Assembly: GCF_900141815.1 (NCBI RefSeq) | Contig: NZ_FQYR01000003.1 | Span: forward strand, 186,001 to 250,000 | Reading direction: 5' to 3' | Length of the DNA: 64,000 bases | From: Rubritalea squalenifaciens DSM 18772 | Lineage (GTDB): Bacteria; Verrucomicrobiota; Verrucomicrobiia; Verrucomicrobiales; Akkermansiaceae | Shown here: positions 18,541 to 26,322 of the stretch, in pieces | Position numbering within the stretch: the first letter of the stretch is position 1 | How the letters are laid out: the number at the start of each line of letters is the position of its first letter | Made by a program: the position numbers and the translations under genes | Notes under the pieces: generated by a model | The model's database searches: none | What the model was told of the DNA's origin: nothing | Seen by the model: only the letters and a program-made list of their open reading frames with translations

Positions 18541-19200
18541 CTAGCGGCGGTTACTCCGGCCGCCATTTTGGTTGCCTCCACTGATTCTACTTGGATCAGG
18601 GCGAGGAGGAGCCCAGAAGGTGGCGCTTAGTGGAGCCGTAGTATCGTTGCCGTCTACGTCATTGTTGAGGCGTACAATCGTAGGGCGGCCTGTTTGCCAT
18701 TCGTTGACCCAATCTTGTTCGGTGGGGGAGTAGACTTGCCAATAAAGCTCCCCGAGCGTGTTGATGAGCTCATGGCTGCTGAAGGTGACGTCGTCTGAGT
18801 CAGAGCTTGCTGGAGCTGTCTCGAAATGGGCAATCAGGCGTGAAGTGTTGTCTGAGTTGTTGACCACTTCCAGTCTGAGCAAGGCTGCTTTCTGTTCTCT
18901 ACCTAGGGCGGTGAAGTAGACACCTGGATTTTCTATGTAGAGTTCTAGATTTCCGTCCTCAGACTCCTGTAGGGCAAACTGAGCGTCCGAGGGGAGATTC
19001 ATGAAGAGCTTCTCAATGAAGCTGGTGGCTGCCTCCTTGTGTCTGGCCTCTTTCTGCGTGATGGAAATAGCCTCACTGAGGCCCATGCAGGTGTTGATAA
19101 TCATGAAGATGATCCCAATCAGAACAGATGCGATTGCAAGTGAGAGCAGAGTCTCAAAAAGGGTGAAACCGCGTGATCTGTTATGGTGAAGAATAATCAA
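18541..19200 (-). CDS. gspJ: GspJ-like minor pseudopilin
   Basis: 219 residues from a TTG start at 19200-19198; no ATG precedes the prepilin motif. SRGFTLFETLLSLAIASVLIG has the cleavage Gly and +5 Glu. The soluble domain ends in a Gly/Asn/Arg-rich tail. Length and last position in a G-H-I-J array match GspJ, a pseudopilus tip subunit acting with GspI and GspK. It lies 9 bases after the gspI-like stop and in the same reading frame. After its TAG the same frame stays open for another 46 codons. Confidence 0.8.
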   Translation of the reverse strand: MIILHHNRSRGFTLFETLLSLAIASVLIGIIFMIINTCMGLSEAISITQKEARHKEAATSFIEKLFMNLPSDAQFALQESEDGNLELYIENPGVYFTALGREQKAALLRLEVVNNSDNTSRLIAHFETAPASSDSDDVTFSSHELINTLGELYWQVYSPTEQDWVNEWQTGRPTIVRLNNDVDGNDTTAPLSATFWAPPRPDPSRISGGNQNGGRSNRR

Positions 19201-19209
19201 AATCTGCTG

Positions 19210-19623
19210 CTACTGGGTAAGAGGGTAATAATGAATGGTCTCAAGCTCGTTTGTGGTTTGCTCACTACTAAGGGAGTCTTCCAGCGTTATTCTGATTTTG
19301 TAGAGACGGGGAAGAATGTGCTCATCAGCATCGGTTGCTTCAAATTCAGTGACTTGAATGCGAGCTCTGGTGTGATCGTTAATTTCAACTACCTCATCTC
19401 GTACGAACTCGCTTTCAGGGACTGGTGTGGTGAGAGTCTGAGTCATTAGGTTACGCAGTGTCCTTGTAGAATCCAGTTCTTGAGTCATTGTCTGGGACAG
19501 CTCTGCAGTCCTGTTGAGTGCAATGACGATACTGGTGACCGCAATCGAGAAAATGGCAAATGCGAGAAGCACTTCCATGAGCATGAAGCCTGCGGGTTGC
19601 GTCCTATTGATTTGCTTCTTCAT
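19210..19623 (-). CDS. gspI: GspI-like minor pseudopilin
   Basis: 137 residues from ATG 19623; a TTG lies one codon upstream. The N-terminus PAGFMLMEVLLAFAIFSIAVTS is a prepilin sequence with +5 Glu, followed by a small soluble domain of about 100 residues, the usual GspI size. It overlaps the end of the upstream gspH-like gene by 20 bases, implying translational coupling in the G-H-I-J operon. GspI nucleates the pseudopilus tip with J and K. Confidence 0.8.
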   Translation of the reverse strand: MKKQINRTQPAGFMLMEVLLAFAIFSIAVTSIVIALNRTAELSQTMTQELDSTRTLRNLMTQTLTTPVPESEFVRDEVVEINDHTRARIQVTEFEATDADEHILPRLYKIRITLEDSLSSEQTTNELETIHYYPLTQ

Positions 19624-20146
19624 CAAGATCGATAAAATTGCCAGTTATGGGGTTCACGGTCATTTCAAATGAGGATCCGCCATCTTCTAAACGAAACGAA
19701 AAAACTTCACAAATGCCAGATCGTGCAAAAACCCAGATGACAGGGTCCTCGCGTTCAGTCATGGTTACCCATTCTCCATTTTCGCGTTTACAGGAGAGAA
19801 TGGTGCCTTCGGGAATGTCCACGAGAGCAATGTCTGAGCTGGGCTGAATGCGAGACAGGTCCGCGGTCTGATCAATCAATTCAGTGACCCAAATGGCATC
19901 ATGCCTGATGATGGCATAGTGTGGACGCCCGAGAGTAGACGAACGCCTCAGTGTGGAGGTAGCCGTGGCTTCAATTGCCCCCTGAGTCTCAATGATCTCA
20001 TCGGAGGTATTCGCCGAGAATGCAAAAAAAGCGGAACCCATAAGCACCGAGATAAGAGCCAAGGTGATAATGAGTTCCAGTAAGGTGAAGCCTGAATGGG
20101 CTTTTTTGATAGGGAGGCGATTAGTCCTCAGAGCTGATGTCATCAT
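19604..20146 (-). CDS. gspH: GspH-like minor pseudopilin
   Basis: 180 residues from ATG 20146, chosen because AAGGAAGG precedes it at 5 bases; an alternative ATG at 20173 adds nine residues. The motif HSGFTLLELIITLALISVLMG is a prepilin cleavage site and helix. The globular part (about 120 residues) ends in VNPITGNFIDLD, like the GspH C-terminal strand. It overlaps the gspG stop by 26 bases. The order G-H-I-J matches classical type II secretion operons, supporting the assignment. Confidence 0.8.
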   Translation of the reverse strand: MMTSALRTNRLPIKKAHSGFTLLELIITLALISVLMGSAFFAFSANTSDEIIETQGAIEATATSTLRRSSTLGRPHYAIIRHDAIWVTELIDQTADLSRIQPSSDIALVDIPEGTILSCKRENGEWVTMTEREDPVIWVFARSGICEVFSFRLEDGGSSFEMTVNPITGNFIDLDEEANQ

Positions 20147-20570
20147 CTGTGCCTTCCTTGCCGTCTTGGCCAACGCTGATTAGTTCGTAAGAATTAGGGC
20201 CGCCAGCTCCAGGCATTTTGTAGATGTATGGGTTCTTCCAAGGGTCAAGGGGAACCTCCTTGAGCATGCCCTCATTTGGATAGCGTTTTGGGACTGGAGG
20301 CTTGGTTGGCTTGTTCACCAGAGCCTCGAGGCCCTGATCTGTAGTCGGGTAGCGCCCGGAGAGAGTCTTGTATTGGGTAAGTGCCGCACCGATAGCTTTG
20401 ATGTCATTGTCGGCCTGTTGGATTTTAGCACTTTCGTCGAAGCCCTTCATGAGTCCAATGACACCGCCGGCCAAAACGGCAATGATGGCCATGACCATGA
20501 CCATTTCCATGAGAGTGAAGCCGCGGGAGAGATTCTGAGGTTTTGTAAGGAGTGGTGAGTTTTTTCTCAT
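20121..20570 (-). CDS. gspG: GspG major pseudopilin
   Basis: 149 residues. The leader ends in SRG, followed by FTLMEMVMVMAIIAVLAGGV with +5 Glu. The soluble domain is the canonical GspG: IGAALTQYKTLSGRYPTTDQGLEAL, VPLDPWKNPYIYKMPG, and an aspartate-rich calcium loop near the C-terminus (GQDGKEGTDDD). It is the main subunit of the pseudopilus piston and heads the H-I-J operon. It starts divergently from infA with about 250 bases between them. It is closer to textbook GspG than the pseudopilin at 7638-8111. Confidence 0.94.
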   Translation of the reverse strand: MRKNSPLLTKPQNLSRGFTLMEMVMVMAIIAVLAGGVIGLMKGFDESAKIQQADNDIKAIGAALTQYKTLSGRYPTTDQGLEALVNKPTKPPVPKRYPNEGMLKEVPLDPWKNPYIYKMPGAGGPNSYELISVGQDGKEGTDDDISSED

Positions 20571-20683
20571 AGGTATGAATTAATCGATTGTGGAACGTAT
20601 TGTCAAACGTCTGATGACGTATGGCGCACACGGGGTGGGTAGGCCAACTCGCGTATCTATTAAACGTCGCAGAGGGGGGATAG

Positions 20684-20712
20684 TTGCGCAAAGATTTTTC
20701 CTAGTTTATACT
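20684..20712 (+). promoter_or_regulatory. infA: Candidate sigma70 promoter for infA
   Basis: TTGCGC (20684-20689) and TATACT (20707-20712) are exactly 17 bases apart, in the region between divergent gspG and infA. The spacing and -10 are good. Transcription would begin about 100 bases before the infA ribosome-binding site. Confidence 0.5.
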
Positions 20713-20826
20713 AATAATTTCCCAAATAAGTATTGCGAATTACGGGGAAATAAAGAAGATGCGCGGCCAGCACCTTATCCTTAAGGATGTAGTGCGGATT
20801 CAACGAACCAACAAAGGAGAATAGTT

Positions 20827-21147
20827 ATCGCAGGAAAACCAAGAAAAGGGGGCGGAGGACGCCCAGGAGGACGCGGCGGCCGTGGTGGCCGTGGTGCAGG
20901 ACGTCGTTTCAAGAAGAAGGAAGACGACGGACGCGAGGACAAATCTGTGGAGATCGAAGGTACGATCAAAACAGTACTTGCAGGTACTATGTTCAAGGTA
21001 GAGCTTGCATCTGGGCACGAGGTTCTTGCCCACATTTCTGGTAAAATGCGTAAGCGTTTCATCCGTTTGGTTGTCGGTGACCGCGTGAAGATGGAGATGT
21101 CTCCATACGATACCTCTAAGGCTCGTATCACTTACCGTATCGGGTAA
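20827..21147 (+). CDS. infA: Translation initiation factor IF-1 with RG-rich N-terminal extension; start uncertain (non-ATG 20827 or GTG 20947)
   Basis: The S1/OB-fold core is clear: [20 protein letters not shown], then [17 protein letters not shown] and [16 protein letters not shown]-1 binds the 30S A site during initiation. A GTG at 20947 (GAGGA seven bases upstream) gives 66 residues but cuts off EDKS, which matches the KEDN-like start of ordinary IF-1. The same frame is open upstream and encodes a Gly/Arg-rich stretch ([19 protein letters not shown]). AAAGGAG at 20813-20819 is spaced seven bases from ATC 20827. No ATG, GTG or TTG lies between the upstream stop at 20782 and 20947. I give the long form, as inference; the core is certain. 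Confidence 0.85.
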   Translation: MAGKPRKGGGGRPGGRGGRGGRGAGRRFKKKEDDGREDKSVEIEGTIKTVLAGTMFKVELASGHEVLAHISGKMRKRFIRLVVGDRVKMEMSPYDTSKARITYRIG

Positions 21148-21152
21148 TTTTT

Positions 21153-21503
21153 ATGATTCGCATCTACGGATATCAAGGTTGCGGAACTTGTCGTAAGGCC
21201 TACAAGTGGCTTGAAGAGCAAGGTCTTGAGTTCGAAAAAGTTGCTATTCGGGAAACTCCTCCGAGCCGTGAGGAGTTCGCTATGGCGCTATCCAAGTATG
21301 AGAGTATTCGCAAGCTCTTCAATACATCCGGCATGGACTATCGTTCCATGGGGCTCAAGGATAGTTTGCCAGGTATGAGTGACGAGGACGCGCTTGATTT
21401 GCTGGGTTCTAACGGGAATCTCGTGAAGAGGCCGTTTGTTATCTCAGGAAGTACGGCTTTAGTCGGTTTCAATGAGGGGGATTGGTCCTCGGCTCTGCTT
21501 TAA
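21153..21503 (+). CDS. ArsC/Spx-family thioredoxin-fold protein
   Basis: 116 residues starting 5 bases after infA. It has the family N-terminus IRIYGYQGCGTCRKAYKWLEEQ, with a CGTC pair (Cys10, Cys13), and the C-terminal LVKRPFVISGSTALVGF resembling the ArsC/YffB RP loop. Members include arsenate reductase, YffB and Spx. With a CxxC and only about 115 residues it is nearer YffB/Spx than classical ArsC. Redox substrate unknown. Probably cotranscribed with infA. Confidence 0.85.
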   Translation: MIRIYGYQGCGTCRKAYKWLEEQGLEFEKVAIRETPPSREEFAMALSKYESIRKLFNTSGMDYRSMGLKDSLPGMSDEDALDLLGSNGNLVKRPFVISGSTALVGFNEGDWSSALL

Positions 21504-21545
21504 GGGCAGAAAACTGGTGCACGGGTCGTTTTGATCTGGTAGAAC

Positions 21546-23366
21546 ATGGCGATGTTTGAAACTTGGCAGCAAATCTTTTTGGCCGTTCTAACGGTTCTTG
21601 TGTTTGGTGCCTTTGTGAAAGAATGGCTCTCGGCGGAGCTTGTAGCTCTAGTGGCCTTAGTTGCCTGTGTTTTTGCGGGTGTTCTCAGCGTGAAGCCGGG
21701 TGAGACCAATAACGCGCTGCTGGTATTTGCACATCCAGCCCCCATTACGGTAGCGTGCATGTTTATTCTCAGTGCTGCCTTGGAGAGGACTGGAGTGATT
21801 GAGTCTCTGGGGGTGTGGTTTGAAAAGGTGGCGGGTTCTAGCCCAATGCGCATGCTGGTCATGCTGATGCTGATTGTGGTTGGTCTATCCGGATTCGTGA
21901 ATAACACTCCGGTGGTGGTGGTTTTCATGCCAATCATCATGGGGATTTGCCGGCGCAAGAATTATAAGGCCTCGAGGTTCCTGATTCCCTTGTCCTATGC
22001 GGCGGTGGCTGGTGGAACGATGACGATTATTGGTACCTCAACCAATTTGGTGGCTGCTGGAATAGCCAGTAAGTCCATGACCCCATTTACCATGTTTGAA
22101 ATCACCCCGATGGGCTTGATTTTTGCAGGGATTACGATGGTGTACATGCTGACTCTTGGCCGTAAGCTGTTGCCGGACAGGGTGACTCTGGCTGCACTGA
22201 TCGATAGTGATACTGGTAGAGAGTTCATCACGCATGCATTTGTTAAAGAAGGCTCACCACTTGCTGGTAAGTTGTTTCCAGATACGGAAATCTCGAAGCT
22301 GAAGAAGGCCAGGGTGTTGGAGGTGGTCCGTGATGGAGAGCGTCTGCGATGCCCTCTGCCTGAAGTGAAGTTTGAAGTAGGTGATGAGATTATCTTCAAG
22401 GGTGTCATTGAGGGCTTGATGGGGATCTCTGATACCGAAGGGATTGATATCCGGGGGAACGAGAAGTTTGGTCTGGGTGATATCCGTACGGAGTCAGCTG
22501 TATTGATGGAAGGTATCCTGGGGCCGGAGTCTTCTCTGGCTGGAAAGAATCTCAAGGAGTTGAATTTTCGTCAGCGATTTGGGGTGATCATCCTGGCGGT
22601 TCACAGACGTGGGCGAAACCTGAGGGAGAAGTTTGAGGATGAGCGTCTTGCCTTTGGTGATACCTTACTAGTTCAAGGTCCTAGGGAGAGAATGCGTCGT
22701 CTGTTCCAGCAAAAGGATTTCATTAACTTGAGTGAGCCAAAGCATCAGGTTCTGCGGACTCGGAAAGCTCCAATCGTATTGGCTGCATTAGGTTTGTTTG
22801 TGATCATGGGGGCTCTTGGGGGGAATTTTGGAATTCCTCAGTTGCCAACGGTTCAGTTGGCCTTGGCTAGTGCCTTGCTTGTTTTGGTAACCCGCTGTCT
22901 GGATCCTCATGAGGCGTTCCAGTCTATCGAGTGGAAAGTCATCTTCATGATTTGTGGTATGCTGGGGCTGGGAATGGCGATGGACCAGAGTGGCTTGGCT
23001 GCAAATATCGCGAAGTGCACAGTTGGGGTGATCGGACATGATAATCCTTACCTCATGCTCTCGGTCTTTTATCTTCTCTCGGCGATTTTGACCGAACTGA
23101 TTTCCAATAATGCGGTAGCAGCTCTGCTTACGCCCCTGGGGATGTATGTGGCCTCTCAGATGGGGGTGGATGCCCGGCCATTTGTTGTAGCAGTCATGTT
23201 TGGTGCCTCTGCCAGTTTCTCAACGCCGATTGGTTACCAGACTAATACTTTTGTTTATGGTGCAGGTGGTTACAAGTTTGGTGATTTCTTCCGCGTAGGC
23301 TTCCCTCTTGCGGTGATTTTGTGGCTGACAGCTAGTTTGGTCATCCCGATTCTTTGGCCGTTTTAA
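21546..23366 (+). CDS. SLC13/DASS-type permease with two RCK_C domains
   Basis: 606 residues. N-terminal membrane segments (about 1-205) include NTPVVVVFMPIIMGICRR and GTMTIIGTSTNLVAAGI, the SNT-type motif of sodium-coupled anion carriers. Residues about 215-390 are two RCK_C (TrkA-C) domains (EGSPLAGKLFPDTEISKLKKA; LGPESSLAGKNLKELNFRQ). Membrane segments resume at about 405, with a second signature around NNAVAALLTPLGMYVASQ. This layout is common in putative sulfate, phosphate or dicarboxylate transporters. The substrate is not determinable. Confidence 0.88.
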   Translation: MAMFETWQQIFLAVLTVLVFGAFVKEWLSAELVALVALVACVFAGVLSVKPGETNNALLVFAHPAPITVACMFILSAALERTGVIESLGVWFEKVAGSSPMRMLVMLMLIVVGLSGFVNNTPVVVVFMPIIMGICRRKNYKASRFLIPLSYAAVAGGTMTIIGTSTNLVAAGIASKSMTPFTMFEITPMGLIFAGITMVYMLTLGRKLLPDRVTLAALIDSDTGREFITHAFVKEGSPLAGKLFPDTEISKLKKARVLEVVRDGERLRCPLPEVKFEVGDEIIFKGVIEGLMGISDTEGIDIRGNEKFGLGDIRTESAVLMEGILGPESSLAGKNLKELNFRQRFGVIILAVHRRGRNLREKFEDERLAFGDTLLVQGPRERMRRLFQQKDFINLSEPKHQVLRTRKAPIVLAALGLFVIMGALGGNFGIPQLPTVQLALASALLVLVTRCLDPHEAFQSIEWKVIFMICGMLGLGMAMDQSGLAANIAKCTVGVIGHDNPYLMLSVFYLLSAILTELISNNAVAALLTPLGMYVASQMGVDARPFVVAVMFGASASFSTPIGYQTNTFVYGAGGYKFGDFFRVGFPLAVILWLTASLVIPILWPF

Positions 23367-23529
23367 AGCGTTGTGCGTACTTAGGCTCTCTTGATAATCT
23401 GGGTTTTGGCTTTACCCGAATCACTCTTCACGTTAGAAAGGGGGTATTGTCGATTTATGTTGTTACATGATTCTCAATGAGATAGCGGCTGAGTTGATCG
23501 TTTTCTTGAGGTGCTGTGACATTCAGTAA

Positions 23530-24882
23530 ATGGCAATTCTTTGCTACAGGATGAAAGGAAAGAAGAAAAAGATCCCAAGTATCAGTGAGCGGGAATTGGC
23601 GGAGCTCAGGGCCTCTTATGAGAAGGTGCTGAAGGAGAGGGATGTGGCTACGAGTAAGCTTGAGGAGACGAAGGAGGCTATCGAGGCGCTCAAGAAAAAG
23701 CATGGTAACCTGGAGCATGTATTGGGAGATCTCGTTTCTGGCTTGCAGCAGGAAGTTGATAGGCGTGATGCCAGAATTCACAAGCTGGAGGATCATGGGG
23801 AGGAAGCTGAGCATGATGAGGGCGGTGATCTGGTGGGGGCTCAGTCAAGTTATCTGGGGGTGGGGCAGCAAACGCCTGAGCAGGCATTTCAGGATCTCTT
23901 GGCTGAGTCTGGACTGGTGCGTTCCAGGGGGGAAGGAGCTCGTTCCCTTGGAGATACGTGGGAGGATGAAGAGGACGAAGTGAGAGGTTCATCGGGTATG
24001 AAGTGGCTGCTTATTCTTGGAGGTGTGGCGGTGTTAGGTGTGGGGGTTGCAGCGGCACAGTTGTGGTTGGGTGAAGGGGGGAAAGAGAGTGATAACTCAA
24101 ATGTGTCAGGCGCCGTGTTTGGTGATGCCAGTGGGGAAGAGATTGAACGGCTTATCGAGGAGCAGCTGAAGGCCAGTAAGAATAGGGCTGAAACTGTCCA
24201 AAAGTTGTTTAAGAGCTTTTTTGAGGAACAGGATTTGGAAGCAAAGTCAGCCATGTGTGTGAATCCACGAAGAACCATGCAGCACATGAGAGATCTAGTT
24301 GATAGGGGTGTGGCGGCTATTCCTGCTGAAACTGAGATTGAGGAGCTCAAAGTGGCGGAAAATCAGATCATTTTGCCAGACGGAAACAAGGCCTGGAAGG
24401 TGAGTCTCAGGCTACAGGGCGAGACAGATCAGCGTGTGACTTATGTGTACGAGCTGGAGGACGGGGAGCTGATGATAGATTGGGAGACGTTCGTGAGGTA
24501 TCAAAGTATCCCATGGGAAGAGTTTATTGATGCCAAGCCTTCTGGGGTACATGAGATGCATGTTCTTGTGGGGACTGGGGGAGATGAGAGTTCGGAGTAC
24601 CCGCTAGGGAAATATTTTGGGGTTCGCCTGAGGGGGTGGGATCACGGAGCAGCTAGATGGGTGCAGGCCTACATGCCGAGGGATCACCCGGACGCAGCCT
24701 CATTCACCAGTAAGCTGAGTAATCTAAGTGAGAGTGCGGACGCTTATGGCTTGCCCTATCAGTATGCTCACTATGTTTTACGAGTCAGATATAGCTCCGA
24801 TGAGCAGAATTCTCTCAAAACATTGATGATTGATAGTGTGGTTTCAGACTCATTCACTTATCAGAGTGATCTTGAGGAATGA
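23530..24882 (+). CDS. Unrecognised coiled-coil membrane protein
   Basis: 450 residues; a second ATG at 23551 may be the real start. A basic N-terminus leads into a coiled coil (about 18-90, heptad-like, from SERELAELRASYEKV to LQQEVDRRDARIHKLED), then an acidic stretch, and one membrane helix at about 158-180 (MKWLLILGGVAVLGVGVAAAQLW). The C-terminal 270 residues are probably periplasmic and compact, including an alpha+beta part with VTYVYELEDGELMIDWETFVRY. This part resembles general SnoaL/NTF2-like layouts only loosely. The function is unknown. It is not in an obvious operon; a bidirectional terminator follows. Confidence 0.7.
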   Translation: MAILCYRMKGKKKKIPSISERELAELRASYEKVLKERDVATSKLEETKEAIEALKKKHGNLEHVLGDLVSGLQQEVDRRDARIHKLEDHGEEAEHDEGGDLVGAQSSYLGVGQQTPEQAFQDLLAESGLVRSRGEGARSLGDTWEDEEDEVRGSSGMKWLLILGGVAVLGVGVAAAQLWLGEGGKESDNSNVSGAVFGDASGEEIERLIEEQLKASKNRAETVQKLFKSFFEEQDLEAKSAMCVNPRRTMQHMRDLVDRGVAAIPAETEIEELKVAENQIILPDGNKAWKVSLRLQGETDQRVTYVYELEDGELMIDWETFVRYQSIPWEEFIDAKPSGVHEMHVLVGTGGDESSEYPLGKYFGVRLRGWDHGAARWVQAYMPRDHPDAASFTSKLSNLSESADAYGLPYQYAHYVLRVRYSSDEQNSLKTLMIDSVVSDSFTYQSDLEE

Positions 24883-24897
24883 GGAAATCCTGAGCAC

Positions 24898-24931
24898 AAA
24901 AAAAGCTCCCTGAAGTTCAGGGAGCTTTTTT
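24898..24931. terminator. Bidirectional terminator between the coiled-coil gene and purA
   Basis: GCTCCCTG/CAGGGAGC stem with an AAGTT loop, flanked by A7 on one side and T6 on the other, so it can end transcription of both converging genes. Confidence 0.9.
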
Positions 24932-24957
24932 GGATAAATCGTATGGATTGAGGCAGA

Positions 24958-26226
24958 TTAGACAATGATGGTCTGCTCGCGGCCAGGGCCGTTACCAATG
25001 TACTTGATTGGTGCGTCTACGAGTTCGCTGAGGCGGTTGAGGTATGCCTTGGCGTTCTCAGGAAGCTCATCCCAAGAGCGTGCTTTGCTGGTGTCTTCCA
25101 GCCAGCCCGGCATTTCTTCATAGATGGCGGTAGCCTTATCCCACTGGTCGCGGTTTGCAGGTGGGAATTCGTGGCGCTCACCGTCGATGTCATAGGCGAC
25201 ACAGATTTTCAGGGTTTCGCGCTCATCGAGACCATCAAGGATAGTAACGGCAAGATCAGTCACGCCGTTTACCATGACGGCAAAACGGAGTAGTACTGTA
25301 TCGAGCCAGCCGCAGCGGCGTGGGCGGCCAGTCGTGGCGCCGAATTCCATGCCTTTGTTGTGGAAGTAGTCAGAGATTTCCTGGTTTTCGGTAGGCATTG
25401 GTCCGGAACCAACACGGGTGGTGTAAGCCTTGCATACACCGACAACGCGCTGGATGGCGTGTGGTGGAAGGCCGGAGCCAGTGCAGGCGCCGCCGGCGGT
25501 GGTGTTGGAGGAAGTGACGAACGGGTAGGTACCGAAGTCAACATCAAGGAAGGAGCCTTGGGCGCCTTCGAAAAGGATGGTCTTACCTTCTTTCCAGGCC
25601 TTGTGAAGCGTTGGGATGGTGTTGGTGACGTGTGGGCGCAGGCGTTCGATCGCCGGGCGAACTTCGTCGAGAACCTGATCCACGGTGAAGGTTGGCAGGT
25701 CGAATTTTTTGAGGCGCTCGTTGACGTTTTCAAGGCGCACTGCGAGGAGGTCGCGTGCAGTCTTTTCACAGAGCATATCGGCGAGGCGGAGACCGCAGCG
25801 GTTGGCCTTGTCAGCATAGGTTGGACCGATGCCGCGCTTGGTGGTTCCGATCTTGTTGTTGCCGAGTGCCGCTTCACGGGCCGCATCAAGCTCACGGTGG
25901 TAGGGAAGTACTACGTGTGCGCGATCTGAGATGAGGAGCTTCTCAGGAGAAACTACAATGCCTTGCTCTTCTAGTGTGGTGATCTCTTTGCAGAGGCCCA
26001 CTGGATCCATAACGACACCGTTGCCGATGACGCATGTCTTGTCTCCCCAGAGAATGCCGGATGGGACCAGGTGAAGGATGTATTTCTTGTTGTTCGCGAT
26101 GACGGTGTGACCAGCGTTGTTGCCGCCTTGGCCACGGGCTACGATGTCAGCTGTTTCCGTAAGGTAATCAACGATCTTGCCTTTCCCTTCGTCTCCCCAC
26201 TGGAGACCGCAGATGATAGTATTCAT
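24958..26226 (-). CDS. purA: Adenylosuccinate synthetase
   Basis: 422 residues, the normal size. It has the phosphate loop QWGDEGKGK at residues 9-17, GQGGNNAGHT with the catalytic histidine, IGTTKRGIGPTY, FEGAQGSFLDVDFGTYPFVTSSNT, and GRPRRCGWLD. It joins IMP and aspartate using GTP, the first step from IMP to AMP, in the cytoplasm. It lies downstream of carA on the same strand, so purine and pyrimidine genes are side by side. A weak hairpin between them may reduce readthrough. Confidence 0.98.
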   Translation of the reverse strand: MNTIICGLQWGDEGKGKIVDYLTETADIVARGQGGNNAGHTVIANNKKYILHLVPSGILWGDKTCVIGNGVVMDPVGLCKEITTLEEQGIVVSPEKLLISDRAHVVLPYHRELDAAREAALGNNKIGTTKRGIGPTYADKANRCGLRLADMLCEKTARDLLAVRLENVNERLKKFDLPTFTVDQVLDEVRPAIERLRPHVTNTIPTLHKAWKEGKTILFEGAQGSFLDVDFGTYPFVTSSNTTAGGACTGSGLPPHAIQRVVGVCKAYTTRVGSGPMPTENQEISDYFHNKGMEFGATTGRPRRCGWLDTVLLRFAVMVNGVTDLAVTILDGLDERETLKICVAYDIDGERHEFPPANRDQWDKATAIYEEMPGWLEDTSKARSWDELPENAKAYLNRLSELVDAPIKYIGNGPGREQTIIV

Positions 26227-26270
26227 GTTCTACTCGTTTTGAAATGGTGTGGCGTCTGAAACGCAATAAA

Positions 26271-26293
26271 TGCCGTTCCATGAGGCAACGGCA
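26271..26293 (-). terminator. Weak hairpin between carA and purA
   Basis: TGCCGTT pairs with AACGGCA across a 9-base loop. On the minus strand it is followed by TTTATT, so it may act as a partial terminator or an attenuator ahead of purA. Confidence 0.35.
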
Positions 26294-26322
26294 CTTATGT
26301 GATAGTTCTGAAGAGTTTCCAG

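Noticed and set aside
25360-25929. 189-codon open frame antisense to purA
   Set aside because: Antisense shadow of a well-conserved gene; no independent motif.
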